Assembly: GCA_012800215.1 (NCBI GenBank)
Contig: JAAZJT010000148.1
Coordinates: 1 to 33,610, forward strand
Direction of reading: 5' to 3'
Source: Bacillota bacterium
GTDB taxonomy: Bacteria > Bacillota > Dethiobacteria > Dethiobacterales > Dethiobacteraceae
DNA length: 33,610 nt
The notes under the pieces were generated by a model. It was not told the origin of the DNA. It searched no databases and saw only the letters and a program-made list of their open reading frames with translations. Position 1 is the stretch's first letter. Each line of letters starts with the position of its first letter. Of this stretch, positions 8,718-18,010 are shown piece by piece. A program made the translations under genes and the position numbers.

Positions 8718-9419
8718 ATGAATGTAAAATATATTCCTTTTAAACCAACACAAACTGCCTACTTTAAAGAACGTTTAAATCGTTTTGTGGCAGTGGTAGA
8801 ACTAAATGGTGAGCCGGTACAGGCTCATATTGCCACATCTGGCCGTTTAGGAGAATTGCTGGTGCCTGGTGCAGAAGTCCTCCTTGAAGCCAGTACTTCC
8901 AAAACCAGGCGTACCCCGTTTAGTTTGCGTGCTGTGCGCTATCAAGATATCTGGGTGTCTATTGATGCTCAGCTACCGAATAGGCTGATGCGGCAAATAT
9001 TGGTTGCCAGTGAACTGCCGCCTTTGGTAGATTGTCAGTTTATAAGAAGTGAGCCCTCATATAGTCAAGGGAGATTTGATTTTTTATTAGAGTCAGCAGG
9101 TCAACCTGTTTTTGTGGAAGTAAAATCTGTAACTTTGGTAGAAGGGGGAATAGCACTTTTTCCTGATGCACCAACAGAGCGGGGCAGGCGTCATCTAAAC
9201 AATCTAACTGTTTTGTGCAGCGAAGGAAATCGCTGTGCCGTTATTTTTGTTGTGCAGAGGTCAGATGCAACTGCCTGTGCCGCCAATAGGCAGACTGATC
9301 CTGCTTTTGCGGAAGCTCTTGCTCAGGCTGTACATGGTGGAGTAGAAACATATGCATATGGCTGTACAGTAGATCCTGGTGGTGTGACACTTAATGAAAG
9401 ACTGCCGGTTTTAGTGTAG
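8718..9419 (+). CDS. sfsA: DNA/RNA nuclease SfsA
   Basis: 'RFVAVVELNGEPVQAHIATSGRLGELLVPGAEVLLE', 'GRFDFLLE...PVFVEVKSVTLVEGGIALFPDAPTERGRRHLNNL'. Start moved to the ATG at 8718. Confidence 0.9.
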   Translation: MNVKYIPFKPTQTAYFKERLNRFVAVVELNGEPVQAHIATSGRLGELLVPGAEVLLEASTSKTRRTPFSLRAVRYQDIWVSIDAQLPNRLMRQILVASELPPLVDCQFIRSEPSYSQGRFDFLLESAGQPVFVEVKSVTLVEGGIALFPDAPTERGRRHLNNLTVLCSEGNRCAVIFVVQRSDATACAANRQTDPAFAEALAQAVHGGVETYAYGCTVDPGGVTLNERLPVLV

Positions 9420-9516
9420 TAAGAGAATTTATTACAAAGAGGAATATATCTTAGAAGAGCAGAATTATTTTTGTAGGAATATTATGAACCAAGCATAGAG
9501 ACCGGGGGGTTATATT

Positions 9517-11103
9517 TTGAAACTGACATTTTGCGGGGGTGCCCGTACTGTAACGGGGTCTTCATTTCTTTTAGAAGCTGCAGGATTAAAAATTCTTTTG
9601 GATTGCGGTATGTTTCAGGGGGGACGCCGTTTACGGGAGCGTAATTACCAACCATATCCTTATAATCCGGCAGAAATTGATTATATTATTCTTTCCCATG
9701 CACATATTGACCACTCAGGACTTATCCCGCGCCTGGTTAAAGATGGTTTTCGCGGGCAGATTTTAGCAACTCCAGCCACTGTTGATCTGGCTTCTATTAT
9801 GTTACCCGATAGCGGTTATATTCAGGAAATGGAAGCGGAATGGCAAAACCGCAAAAATCTGCGTGCCGGCAAGCCTTTGGTTGAACCTCTATATACAATT
9901 GAGGATGCTGAAGCTGCATTACGTTACTTCCGGGAAGTTGATTACTATACAACTTTTTATCTTTCCGACCGTATTAAACTGTTTTTTTATGATGCCGGTC
10001 ATATTTTGGGCTCGGCCATTACTGAATTAACTATTTGGGAAGAGGGAAAAGTAGAAAAGATTGTTTTTACCGGCGACTTGGGCAAATCAGAGCGGCCAAT
10101 TTACCGTGATCCTGATATTGTTGAGGAAGCTGATTATGTAATTATTGAAGGGACATACGGCACACGTGACCATGAAATAGAAACGGAAAGAGCTGAAAGA
10201 TTACAACAAGTAATTCAGCAAACTGTGCTCCAGCAGGGAAATGTGGTAGTACCTTCCTTTGCTGTGGGGCGGACACAGGAATTACTATATTGTTTAAGCC
10301 GCCTGATGGGGAAGGGGCAGATCCCCAACCTGCCCATTTATATTGACAGTCCTTTGGCTATTTCGGCAACAGAGGTTTTTTCCCGTCACCCCGAATGTTA
10401 TGACGTGCAAATGAGGCAAATGCTGCATGCCGGCCAAGATCCTTTTAATTTTCCTGAAGTTATTTTTACCAGGAGTGTGGAAGAATCAAAACTTATTAAC
10501 GAAAGTCCGGGAGGAGCACTAATTATTTCTGCCAGCGGCATGGCTGATGCGGGAAGAATAAAACACCACTTGAAGCATAATTTATGGCGGCCGGAATCAA
10601 CTGTCCTCTTTGTCGGCTATCAGGCAGAAGGTACATTGGGGCGGCAAATTAGGGATGGAGCTAAAAGAGTTAAAATTTTTGGCGAAGAAATAAAAATTAA
10701 TGCTCAGATTATGGCTCTAGACGGTTTTTCTGCCCATGCCGACCGGAACGAACTGGTGGCATGGTTGGGTAAATTTCACAAAAAGCCCAAACAAGTGTTT
10801 CTGGTACATGGTGAAGAAGATGTGCTGATACAATTTTCCGCTAAAATTGAAAAGGAGCTGGGCTTAGCCACTTATGTGCCGGGTTACCTGGAAACATGGG
10901 AATTTAGCCAGGCAAAAGCAAGAGCAGAGCAAAAAATGCTGCTGCCCGGTACAAAGGCGCAGCAATTGTGGCAACAATGGCAGGATTTTCAGCAGCAGTA
11001 TAGTGAAAAATTAGCCGGCCTGTTGGTAGAGGATGCTGAAGATTTGGCTGCTGTAGAAAAAGAATTGACAGCTATGACAACCTTGCTAAAGGATAATGCT
11101 TAA
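9517..11103 (+). CDS. MBL-fold / beta-CASP RNA nuclease-like metallo-hydrolase
   Basis: '[15 protein letters not shown]', '[15 protein letters not shown]', '[12 protein letters not shown]', beta-CASP and RMMBL motifs ('[20 protein letters not shown]', '[13 protein letters not shown]', '[11 protein letters not shown]'). Confidence 0.9.
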   Translation: MKLTFCGGARTVTGSSFLLEAAGLKILLDCGMFQGGRRLRERNYQPYPYNPAEIDYIILSHAHIDHSGLIPRLVKDGFRGQILATPATVDLASIMLPDSGYIQEMEAEWQNRKNLRAGKPLVEPLYTIEDAEAALRYFREVDYYTTFYLSDRIKLFFYDAGHILGSAITELTIWEEGKVEKIVFTGDLGKSERPIYRDPDIVEEADYVIIEGTYGTRDHEIETERAERLQQVIQQTVLQQGNVVVPSFAVGRTQELLYCLSRLMGKGQIPNLPIYIDSPLAISATEVFSRHPECYDVQMRQMLHAGQDPFNFPEVIFTRSVEESKLINESPGGALIISASGMADAGRIKHHLKHNLWRPESTVLFVGYQAEGTLGRQIRDGAKRVKIFGEEIKINAQIMALDGFSAHADRNELVAWLGKFHKKPKQVFLVHGEEDVLIQFSAKIEKELGLATYVPGYLETWEFSQAKARAEQKMLLPGTKAQQLWQQWQDFQQQYSEKLAGLLVEDAEDLAAVEKELTAMTTLLKDNA

Positions 11104-11114
11104 GGAGGTACGTA

Positions 11115-11549
11115 ATGAACGAAACATGGGATATTCAAAGTGTTTTACCGCATCGCTACCCATTTCTATTAGTGGACCGCATCTTGGAGGTAGAGCCGGG
11201 GAAAAGAGCCAAAGGAATAAAAAACGTAACCATTAATGAACCCTTTTTTCAGGGGCATTTTCCCGGTTACCCTGTAATGCCCGGTGTTTTAATTGTGGAA
11301 GCTTTGGCGCAGGTAGGAGCCTTTGCCATTTTAAGCATGCCGGAACATCAGGGCAAAATTGCTCTTTTTGCCGGCATTGATCAGCTGCGTTTCAAGCAGC
11401 AGGTGGTGCCTGGTGATGTGTTGGAACTGGAACTTGAAGTGCTTAAACTCCGCGGTACCGTTGGTAAAGGTCGTGGTGTTGCTACAGTGGGCGGCAAGGT
11501 GGCAGTCAGCGGTGAATTAATGTTTGCTTTAACGGAAAAAAAGATTTGA
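11115..11549 (+). CDS. fabZ: 3-hydroxyacyl-[acyl-carrier-protein] dehydratase FabZ
   Basis: '[20 protein letters not shown]', '[29 protein letters not shown]'. Confidence 0.95.
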   Translation: MNETWDIQSVLPHRYPFLLVDRILEVEPGKRAKGIKNVTINEPFFQGHFPGYPVMPGVLIVEALAQVGAFAILSMPEHQGKIALFAGIDQLRFKQQVVPGDVLELELEVLKLRGTVGKGRGVATVGGKVAVSGELMFALTEKKI

Positions 11550-11575
11550 CAAGAACAGCCAAAATAGTCTATGAT
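11546..11575 (+). promoter_or_regulatory. SigA promoter driving SAM riboswitch-metK
   Basis: TTGACA - 18 bp - TATGAT; the -35 overlaps the fabZ stop codon. Confidence 0.75.
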
Positions 11576-11601
11576 TGTAACGGTAAAAAAGCAACTGCAT
11601 A

Positions 11602-11703
11602 CTCTTATCAAGAGTGGTGGAGGGACTGGCCCGATGAAACCCGGCAACCGGGCAAATAGCCACGGTGCTAATTCCAACAGGTGCGATGCCTGGTAGATAA
11701 GAG
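11602..11703 (+). promoter_or_regulatory. SAM-I (S-box) riboswitch upstream of metK
   Basis: P1 CTCTTATC (11602-11609) pairs with GATAAGAG (11696-11703). Core AGAGTGGTGGAGGGACTGGCCCGATGAAACCCGGCAACC...GGTGCTAATTCC. Confidence 0.97.
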
Positions 11704-11717
11704 AGGTTATTCGCATG

Positions 11718-11747
11718 AAAACCTCTTATATCCAAAGAGGTTTTTTT
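11718..11747 (+). terminator. Riboswitch-controlled intrinsic terminator
   Basis: AACCTCTT-(loop)-AAGAGGTT followed by TTTTT. The 5' arm can alternatively pair with AGAGGTT at 11702-11708. Confidence 0.9.
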
Positions 11748-11816
11748 GTTTGCGCAGCTGCTGACTAAGGATTAAGATACATAATTTGTGTTAACCTATT
11801 AAAGGGAGGTATGAAT

Positions 11817-13010
11817 ATGGGCAAAGATTATCTTTTTACTTCTGAGTCTGTCACAGAAGGCCATCCCGATAAAGTGGCGGATCAAATTTCCGACGCCATT
11901 CTCGATGCTATTTTAGCGAATGACCCACAGGCACGTGTGGCGGCAGAGACTCTGGTAACAACGGGGCTTGTGCAGGTAGTAGGCGAGATTAGTACATCTA
12001 CTTATGTGGATATTCCTAAGATTGTTCGTGAAACAATTAAAGAAATCGGTTATACCCGTGCCAAGTATGGATTTGACGGGGATACATGTGCTGTTCTTAC
12101 TTCCATTGACGAGCAATCTCCGGATATTGCCTTGGGTGTAAACCGTAGTTTTGAGGCAAAAATAGGTGAATTCAGTGAATCAGAGCTTGAGGCCATTGGA
12201 GCTGGCGACCAGGGCATGATGTTTGGTTATGCGTGTAATGAAACGCCGGAATTAATGCCGCTGCCTATTGCTATGGCTCACCGTTTAGCACGAAGCCTAG
12301 CGGAAGTACGTAAGCATAAAATCTTACCATATCTACGTCCCGATGGTAAAACGCAAGTTACTGTCCGCTACGAAAATGGCAAGCCGGCTGCCATTACTAC
12401 TGTTGTAGTTTCCGCACAGCACAGGGAAGATGTGCCGCTGGAAAAGATTAAAGATGATATTATTGAATCGGTTATTAAAAAAGTAATTCCTGAAAAATAT
12501 CTTTTGCCTGAAACGAAGTTTTATGTCAATCCCACAGGGCGTTTTGTTGTAGGTGGCCCACAGGGGGACGCCGGTTTAACAGGACGTAAAATAATTGTAG
12601 ATACCTATGGCGGTTATGCCCGTCATGGCGGTGGAGCTTTCTCCGGTAAGGACCCAACTAAAGTGGACCGCTCGGCAGCATATGCTGCACGCTATGTAGC
12701 TAAAAATATAGTTGCTGCCGGCTTGGCCGAAAAGTGTGAGGTGCAGTTGGCTTATGCCATTGGAGTAGCACGACCCCTTTCACTTTTGGTAGAAACATTT
12801 AATACGGCAAAGGTTGACGAAGCAAAAATTGAAACTCTGGTAAAGAAGCATTTTGATTTGCGACCGGCAGCAATTATTCGGGATCTGCAGCTGCGCCGCC
12901 CCATTTATAAACAGATTGCCGCTTATGGTCATTTTGGCCGTATTGATCTCGATTTGCCCTGGGAAAAAACGGATAAAGCGCAGCTGCTAAAAAGTGAAGC
13001 GGGTTTATAA
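11817..13010 (+). CDS. metK: Methionine adenosyltransferase
   Basis: '[26 protein letters not shown]', '[12 protein letters not shown]', '[27 protein letters not shown]'. Start placed at 11817 for spacing to AAAGGGAGGT. Confidence 0.97.
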   Translation: MGKDYLFTSESVTEGHPDKVADQISDAILDAILANDPQARVAAETLVTTGLVQVVGEISTSTYVDIPKIVRETIKEIGYTRAKYGFDGDTCAVLTSIDEQSPDIALGVNRSFEAKIGEFSESELEAIGAGDQGMMFGYACNETPELMPLPIAMAHRLARSLAEVRKHKILPYLRPDGKTQVTVRYENGKPAAITTVVVSAQHREDVPLEKIKDDIIESVIKKVIPEKYLLPETKFYVNPTGRFVVGGPQGDAGLTGRKIIVDTYGGYARHGGGAFSGKDPTKVDRSAAYAARYVAKNIVAAGLAEKCEVQLAYAIGVARPLSLLVETFNTAKVDEAKIETLVKKHFDLRPAAIIRDLQLRRPIYKQIAAYGHFGRIDLDLPWEKTDKAQLLKSEAGL

Positions 13011-13024
13011 AATATAGTAGTAAA

Positions 13025-13060
13025 ACAGAGTAATGGACAAGCATTACTCTGTTTTTTTTC
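13025..13060 (+). terminator. Intrinsic terminator after metK
   Basis: ACAGAGTAATG-gacaag-CATTACTCTGT followed by a long T-tract. Confidence 0.92.
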
Positions 13061-13182
13061 TGTAAAAAAATTAGCAGCAGGAGAGTTAACTTTTTAAGAG
13101 TTTTAGCAAAAACAATAAAATATTTGTCGAGTTAATGCAAAAAGTGTTCTTTCTCGACACTATTTGTGTTCAAAGTCAGCAT

Positions 13183-13212
13183 TTGACCTATTTTCTTTGG
13201 CCTGGCTATAAT
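13183..13212 (+). promoter_or_regulatory. SigA-type promoter for DUF1659/DUF2922 genes
   Basis: TTGACC - 18 bp - TATAAT, about 30 bp before GTG 13243. Confidence 0.65.
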
Positions 13213-13242
13213 TTAGTTGATCTTAGCAAGGAGGTGAGATAT

Positions 13243-13467
13243 GTGGCTGTTGTTTTAGATCCTAATTACAGCCGGTGCCTAGTGAGATTGCAGAAGGGCG
13301 TCGATGAGGATGGAGATCCGATTCTTGTCAGCAGAACCTATGGCAGGATTCTGCCCACAGCTTCTCATGATGATGTTTATGAAGTGGCTACGGCTTTAAT
13401 GAGTTTGCAAAATTTAACGATCTATTCCATTCACCGCTTGGAGGATGGAGAGTTAATTAACGAATAA
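13243..13467 (+). CDS. DUF1659 domain-containing protein
   Basis: 74 aa from GTG at 13243 with SD AAGGAGGTGAG; 'LVRLQKGVDEDGDPILVSRTYGRILPTASHDDVYEVATALMSLQ'. The track's longer start includes the promoter and SD. Confidence 0.8.
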   Translation: MAVVLDPNYSRCLVRLQKGVDEDGDPILVSRTYGRILPTASHDDVYEVATALMSLQNLTIYSIHRLEDGELINE

Positions 13468-13499
13468 GTAAAGAGCAAAACAGGCGGGGAGGTGAAAGC

Positions 13500-13721
13500 A
13501 TGGAAAGCACCTTACAATTGGTATTCAGGAACGAAGATGGACGTTTGTTTACCCTGAGTGTGCCGGAACCTAAAGAGGATTTAACGGAAGCTGACGTCAC
13601 TGGGGTAATGGATTTAATCTTAGCTAAAAATATTTTTCAGACTACCGGTGGCGCATTGGTGTCAAAAGTAAGGGCGCGTATAGTCTCACGAGACAGTATG
13701 GATGTTGCTGCCTTTGAATAG
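13500..13721 (+). CDS. DUF2922 domain-containing protein
   Basis: 73 aa 'STLQLVFRNEDGRLFTLSVPEPKEDLTEADVTGVMDLILAKNIF'. Next to DUF1659. Confidence 0.8.
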   Translation: MESTLQLVFRNEDGRLFTLSVPEPKEDLTEADVTGVMDLILAKNIFQTTGGALVSKVRARIVSRDSMDVAAFE

Positions 13722-13817
13722 AACAACGGGAGGTTTTCCTCCCGTACATAGAAGAGTGCCTGGTGTTGGCAGGAAATAATGAGCAGGTGTGGAATACAGT
13801 CAAACGGAGGGAAAGCT

Positions 13818-15995
13818 ATGCAACGCCTGGAAGGGATAATTGAGCGAATTACATACTACAATGAAGAAACTTTGTTTTTGGTGGCCAGGCTGCGTACTGA
13901 TGATGGACAGCTTCATGCCATTATAGGCAATATGCCGTGTTTTTCTGTAGGGGAAAGGGTAAATTTGGAGGGAGAATGGACGCAACATAAAACTTTTGGC
14001 AGTCAGTTTAAAGTGCAGCGCTATGAAGTGGAGGCACCGCAAAATGAGCGGGGCATCCGTAATTTCCTTGCCTCCGGATTAATTAAAGGTGTAGGTCCTG
14101 TGACGGCGGAGAAGATTGTGGAACATTTTGGCGTGGAGGCACTGAAGATTATTGAGGAGGAGCCGGAGCGCCTGTGCGAAATCGATGGTATAGGCAGTAA
14201 AAAAGCAGCAATGATTGCCAAAAGTTTGCAGGAGAGGCAGGAAATAATGAAGATTATGACTTTCCTGCAGGGTTATGGGGTCAGCATAGGCTATGCTTCC
14301 CGTATTTATCGTAAATATGGTGAAGAAACTGTCATTCGTGTCAGAGAAAATCCATACCGTCTTGCTCAGGAAGTATATGGTATTGGTTTTAAAACGGCGG
14401 ATAAAATAGCGCTGGAAATGGGGCTGGCACCGGATTCGCCCCAGCGTATGCAGGCAGCGCTTTTATATAAATTGTATGAAGCCCAGGAGCAGGGACATGT
14501 TTATTTGCCACAGCAGGAATTAATAAAGCGCGTTGTTGAAGCTTTAACAACTAAAGAGCAAACGGTGGCAGCTTCAGCAGTTGAGCAGCAGCTGGAATCT
14601 TTGGCCAAAAATAAGTATGTGGTATTAGATACTGCCCAGTCTGAGGTTGCAGTTTATCTGTTTCCTCTTTATTATGCAGAATGCTATGTGGCAGAGCGCT
14701 TGCTGCAAATTGCGCAGTGCCAGGTATCTTATACCACACTAAAAAATATCGCTTGGTCGCAGGATGGTCTAAGCCTGGCAGCGGCACAGCGGCAGGCTGT
14801 AAATAAAGCATTGGAAACTGGGTTGCTGGTGATTACGGGTGGCCCAGGTACCGGAAAAACTACTACTATCCGTTCATTAATAACTATATTTCATGCCAAT
14901 GGTTTAGAGGTCTTATTAGCGGCACCAACCGGACGGGCAGCAAAAAGAATGACGGAGGCTACCGGAATAGAGGCAAAAACCATTCATCGTTTGCTGGAAT
15001 ATGCACAGACAGAAGCGGAAGGAAGCGGTTTTGCTTTCCAAAGAAATGAGGACCGTCCCTTGAAAGCTCATGTGCTGATTGTAGATGAAGCCTCAATGAT
15101 TGATTTGCCGCTTTTCTACCATTTACTGCGGGCTTTGCCGCAGGGATGTAAATTAATACTTGTGGGAGATATGGATCAGCTGCCCTCAGTCGGGCCTGGC
15201 AATATCTTGCGTGACATAATTACTTCCGAGGCTGTACCGGTGGTTCGCCTGGAGCAAATCTTTCGCCAGTCCCACCAAAGTATGATTGTAAGTAATGCCC
15301 ACCGTGTTAACAGTGGGCAAATGCCTGAGCTTGGCAACAGCGAAGATTTCTTTTTCATGCAGGAAAGCGATCCGGAAAAAATTTTAAGCCTGATTTTGGA
15401 TTTGTGCAGCCAGCGCCTGCCGCGCTTTAAAAACCGGGACGCCATTGCCGATATTCAGGTTCTAAGCCCCATGCGCCGTCATCTTTTAGGGGTTGACAAT
15501 TTAAATCTTAAGCTGCAGGAAGCGCTGAACCCTCCGGCATCTTATAAACCAGAGTTAAAGTATGGTAATACAATTTTTCGGCTTGGCGATAAAGTAATGC
15601 AGGTGCGTAATAATTACCAAAAAGAAGTTTTTAATGGTGACGTCGGCCGCATTACTTACATTAATCGCGAAGATGGTGAAATTATAGTGCTGTATCCTGA
15701 TTCCACAGGAGCACGCGATGTTATATATGAGCAGGCTGAATTGGATGAATTGGTACTTGCTTATGCTACTTCGGTGCATAAAAGCCAGGGCAGTGAATAT
15801 CCAATAGTGGTACTGCCTGTAGTAACGCAGCATTACATTCTTTTACAGAGAAACCTGCTTTATACTGCCATTACACGGGCAAAAGAGCTGGTAGTGCTAA
15901 TTGGTACTAAAAAAGCACTTGCCATTGCCGTACATAACAATAAGGTTGAGACACGTTACACAGGGTTAGCAATGAGACTGGCAAATAATTGCTAA
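13818..15995 (+). CDS. recD2: SF1B ATP-dependent helicase, RecD2/YrrC family
   Basis: N-terminal RecD2 region 'IERITYYNEETLFLVARLRT', Walker A 'ITGGPGTGKTTTIRSL', 'VLIVDEASMIDLPL', 'VHKSQGSEYPIVVLPV', 'LLYTAITRAKELVVLIG'. ATG 13818 follows GGAGGGAAAGCT. Confidence 0.93.
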   Translation: MQRLEGIIERITYYNEETLFLVARLRTDDGQLHAIIGNMPCFSVGERVNLEGEWTQHKTFGSQFKVQRYEVEAPQNERGIRNFLASGLIKGVGPVTAEKIVEHFGVEALKIIEEEPERLCEIDGIGSKKAAMIAKSLQERQEIMKIMTFLQGYGVSIGYASRIYRKYGEETVIRVRENPYRLAQEVYGIGFKTADKIALEMGLAPDSPQRMQAALLYKLYEAQEQGHVYLPQQELIKRVVEALTTKEQTVAASAVEQQLESLAKNKYVVLDTAQSEVAVYLFPLYYAECYVAERLLQIAQCQVSYTTLKNIAWSQDGLSLAAAQRQAVNKALETGLLVITGGPGTGKTTTIRSLITIFHANGLEVLLAAPTGRAAKRMTEATGIEAKTIHRLLEYAQTEAEGSGFAFQRNEDRPLKAHVLIVDEASMIDLPLFYHLLRALPQGCKLILVGDMDQLPSVGPGNILRDIITSEAVPVVRLEQIFRQSHQSMIVSNAHRVNSGQMPELGNSEDFFFMQESDPEKILSLILDLCSQRLPRFKNRDAIADIQVLSPMRRHLLGVDNLNLKLQEALNPPASYKPELKYGNTIFRLGDKVMQVRNNYQKEVFNGDVGRITYINREDGEIIVLYPDSTGARDVIYEQAELDELVLAYATSVHKSQGSEYPIVVLPVVTQHYILLQRNLLYTAITRAKELVVLIGTKKALAIAVHNNKVETRYTGLAMRLANNC

Positions 15996-16009
15996 TCCAG
16001 GAGGATAAA

Positions 16010-16711
16010 GTGGATTTATTGCAACCACTTTTTGACCTCTTGTTTCCGCCGCGCTGTCGTATTTGCCGCAGCTTTTTAAGAGGTGAGAAAGAAAAATTTT
16101 TATGCACTCGCTGTGCAGAATTAATTTTAAATCCGGCAGACTGCTGCAGATATTGCGGCTATCCTCTAGATAAGGAAAAAAAGTTTTGTGATTTTTGTGT
16201 CAGACAAAACTTTGCTTTTGCCGGCGTCTGTGCCGTCAGTCGTTATCACGGGCCTTTTAAAAAGGCAATTCAGCGCTTTAAATATACCGGTCACTTAGAA
16301 TTAGCATCTGTTTTTGGCAAATTATTAGCGCAGCAGGTAAGACAAAGAAACTGGCCACAGGTAGAAGTACTGGTGCCTATTCCCTTACACCCAAAAAAGC
16401 TCTGGCAGCGTGGTTATGATCAGTCGCAGTTATTAGCAGAAGCAATGGCACAGGAACTGAAAATACCGGGCCAAAACCTTTTAGAGCGCAAACGCTACAC
16501 AGTTAGTCAAACAGAATTGTCTGCAGGCGAGCGCTGGCAGAATATGAACAACGCCTTTACGGCGGTGGAGAAACAAGCTATGCCAAGCTGTGTACTGCTG
16601 GTGGATGATTTATTAACAACGGGAGCCACTGCACACTTTGCTGCCTTGGCTTTGCGCCGAGCAGGTGTGAAGGAAGTGTATCTTGCGGTTATTGCACGGG
16701 CAGTAAAATAG
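16010..16711 (+). CDS. ComF family phosphoribosyltransferase-like protein
   Basis: N-terminal zinc-finger-like CRIC..CTRC..CRYC..CDFC and PRPP-type motif 'VLLVDDLLTTGATA'. GTG 16010 follows AGGAGGATAAA. Confidence 0.88.
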   Translation: MDLLQPLFDLLFPPRCRICRSFLRGEKEKFLCTRCAELILNPADCCRYCGYPLDKEKKFCDFCVRQNFAFAGVCAVSRYHGPFKKAIQRFKYTGHLELASVFGKLLAQQVRQRNWPQVEVLVPIPLHPKKLWQRGYDQSQLLAEAMAQELKIPGQNLLERKRYTVSQTELSAGERWQNMNNAFTAVEKQAMPSCVLLVDDLLTTGATAHFAALALRRAGVKEVYLAVIARAVK

Positions 16712-16743
16712 TTTATCTTTTTTGCGCTGTGGGACGGTTTAAG

Positions 16744-16772
16744 TTGACTTTGCCGGTGGAATGTGATACTTT
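16744..16772 (+). promoter_or_regulatory. Putative SigA promoter of cold shock gene
   Basis: TTGACT - 17 bp - TACTTT. Confidence 0.5.
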
Positions 16773-16830
16773 ATGGCTAGTGTTAATGCCTAGCATCGAC
16801 ATAGTTTGATTAAATGCAGGAGGAATGTAA

Positions 16831-17028
16831 GTGTACGGTAAAGTTAAGTGGTTTAACCAAGAAAAAGGTTACGGGTTTATTGAGCGGGAAGATGGTGGCG
16901 ATGTATTCGTCCATTACTCCGCAATTCAACAAGAAGGCTTTAAAACCTTAGCTGAAGGTGAAGAAGTAGAATTCGACATCGTAGAAGGTACCCGCGGCCC
17001 ACAGGCGGCAAATGTTGTAAAAAAATAA
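16831..17028 (+). CDS. Cold shock protein, CspA family
   Basis: 65 aa '[60 protein letters not shown]'. GTG start with AGGAGG SD. Confidence 0.95.
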   Translation: MYGKVKWFNQEKGYGFIEREDGGDVFVHYSAIQQEGFKTLAEGEEVEFDIVEGTRGPQAANVVKK

Positions 17029-17060
17029 CCTTTACGGTTGTTTAGCATATTGCCCAAAAA

Positions 17061-17090
17061 AACGCAAGTTCGCTTGCGTTTTTCTTTTTT
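17061..17090 (+). terminator. Intrinsic terminator after csp
   Basis: AACGCAAG-TTCG-CTTGCGTT followed by a T-tract. Confidence 0.92.
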
Positions 17091-17129
17091 TTTAACAAAT
17101 AACCTTTATAATTTGTTAATATTTCCTCT

Positions 17130-17157
17130 GAAGGATTTTTATTTAGCTAAATGGAAA
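17130..17157 (+). promoter_or_regulatory. Candidate SigH-type promoter of hpf
   Basis: GAAGGATTT - 12 bp - ATGGAAA compared with the SigH consensus RnAGGAwWW - 11/12 - RnnGAAT. Confidence 0.5.
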
Positions 17158-17245
17158 TATATATATAATTAAGAACTCCGTTCGCTAGGCTTTAAGTGTC
17201 ACAAGGAGTGGTAATTTTAATAAGCGAGAAGGAGCTGGTAAAAGA

Positions 17246-17782
17246 ATGAAACTGCTTGTGCGCGGTAGAAACATTGAGGTCACTGATGCGCTCAAAAACT
17301 ATGCGGAAAAGAAGCTAAGCAGAATTGACAAGTATTTTACTTTTGATGCAGAGGCTCAAGTGACTATGACCGTGGAGCGCGGCATCCATAAGGTAGAGGT
17401 TACTGCCGGTATAAACGGGATGATCTTACGGGCGGAAGAAGCAACGGAGGATATGTATGCATCAATTGATCAGGTAGTAGATAAACTTGAACGACAGCTG
17501 CGGAAATACAAAACAAGAATTAATCGCAAAGCACGTCAAAATGGCGGGTTAAAAATTAAAAACGACAATTTTGAGGAAAATAATGAGGAAGAGGATACTT
17601 TAGAAGTAGTTAAAAATAAAAGATTTCTAATAAAACCAATGGATGTTGAAGAAGCTATCTTACAAATGAATTTACTGGGCCACGACTTCTATGTTTTTGT
17701 TAATAGCGAACTCGCTGAAGTTAATGTGGTTTATCGCCGCAAAGACGGTAAGTATGGCTTGATTGAACCTACACTGGAGTAA
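17246..17782 (+). CDS. hpf: Ribosome hibernation promoting factor (long form)
   Basis: 'LLVRGRNIEVTDALKNYAEKKLSRIDKYF' and C-terminal domain 'RFLIKPMDVEEAILQMNLLGHDFYVFVNSELAEVNVVYRRKDGKYGLIEP'. Confidence 0.95.
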   Translation: MKLLVRGRNIEVTDALKNYAEKKLSRIDKYFTFDAEAQVTMTVERGIHKVEVTAGINGMILRAEEATEDMYASIDQVVDKLERQLRKYKTRINRKARQNGGLKIKNDNFEENNEEEDTLEVVKNKRFLIKPMDVEEAILQMNLLGHDFYVFVNSELAEVNVVYRRKDGKYGLIEPTLE

Positions 17783-17798
17783 ATAGTAAAGCCAAATT

Positions 17799-17829
17799 AA
17801 TAAGCCGGCGTCAGCCGGCTTATTTTTCG
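17799..17829 (+). terminator. Intrinsic terminator after hpf
   Basis: AATAAGCCGGC-gtca-GCCGGCTTATT followed by TTT. Confidence 0.9.
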
Positions 17830-17837
17830 TTTGGCGT

Positions 17838-17914
17838 GTGCCAGGGGACGGTTCCTTGTCACACCTAAAAGACTGAGATGCGAGGGAGCGTGCCAGGAAA
17901 CCGTCCCCTGGCAC
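17838..17914. repeat. REP/BIME-like inverted repeat pair
   Basis: Arm 1 GTGCCAGGGGACGGTTCCTTGTCAC (17838-17862). Arm 2 GTGCCAGGAAACCGTCCCCTGGCAC (17890-17914). Perfect 16-bp inverted match between 17838-17853 and 17899-17914; arm 2 is itself a hairpin with GTGCCAGG/CCTGGCAC. Confidence 0.8.
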
Positions 17915-18010
17915 GTGATATGTAGCAAGGAAAAAAACTGTTTGCGCTGAAATAACAGCTGCGGTGTAAAGAATTTTGCTGTATGATAGAAATAAAGGTG
18001 GGGATAAAAA

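Noticed and set aside
13135-13242. N-terminal extension of the DUF1659 ORF in the supplied track
   Set aside because: This stretch contains a SigA promoter and AAGGAGGTGAG Shine-Dalgarno; DUF1659 homology begins at GTG 13243.
17091-17245. Considered whether the region upstream of hpf is a raiA-motif structured RNA
   Set aside because: No extended stems or conserved core recognised by eye; would need an Infernal search.
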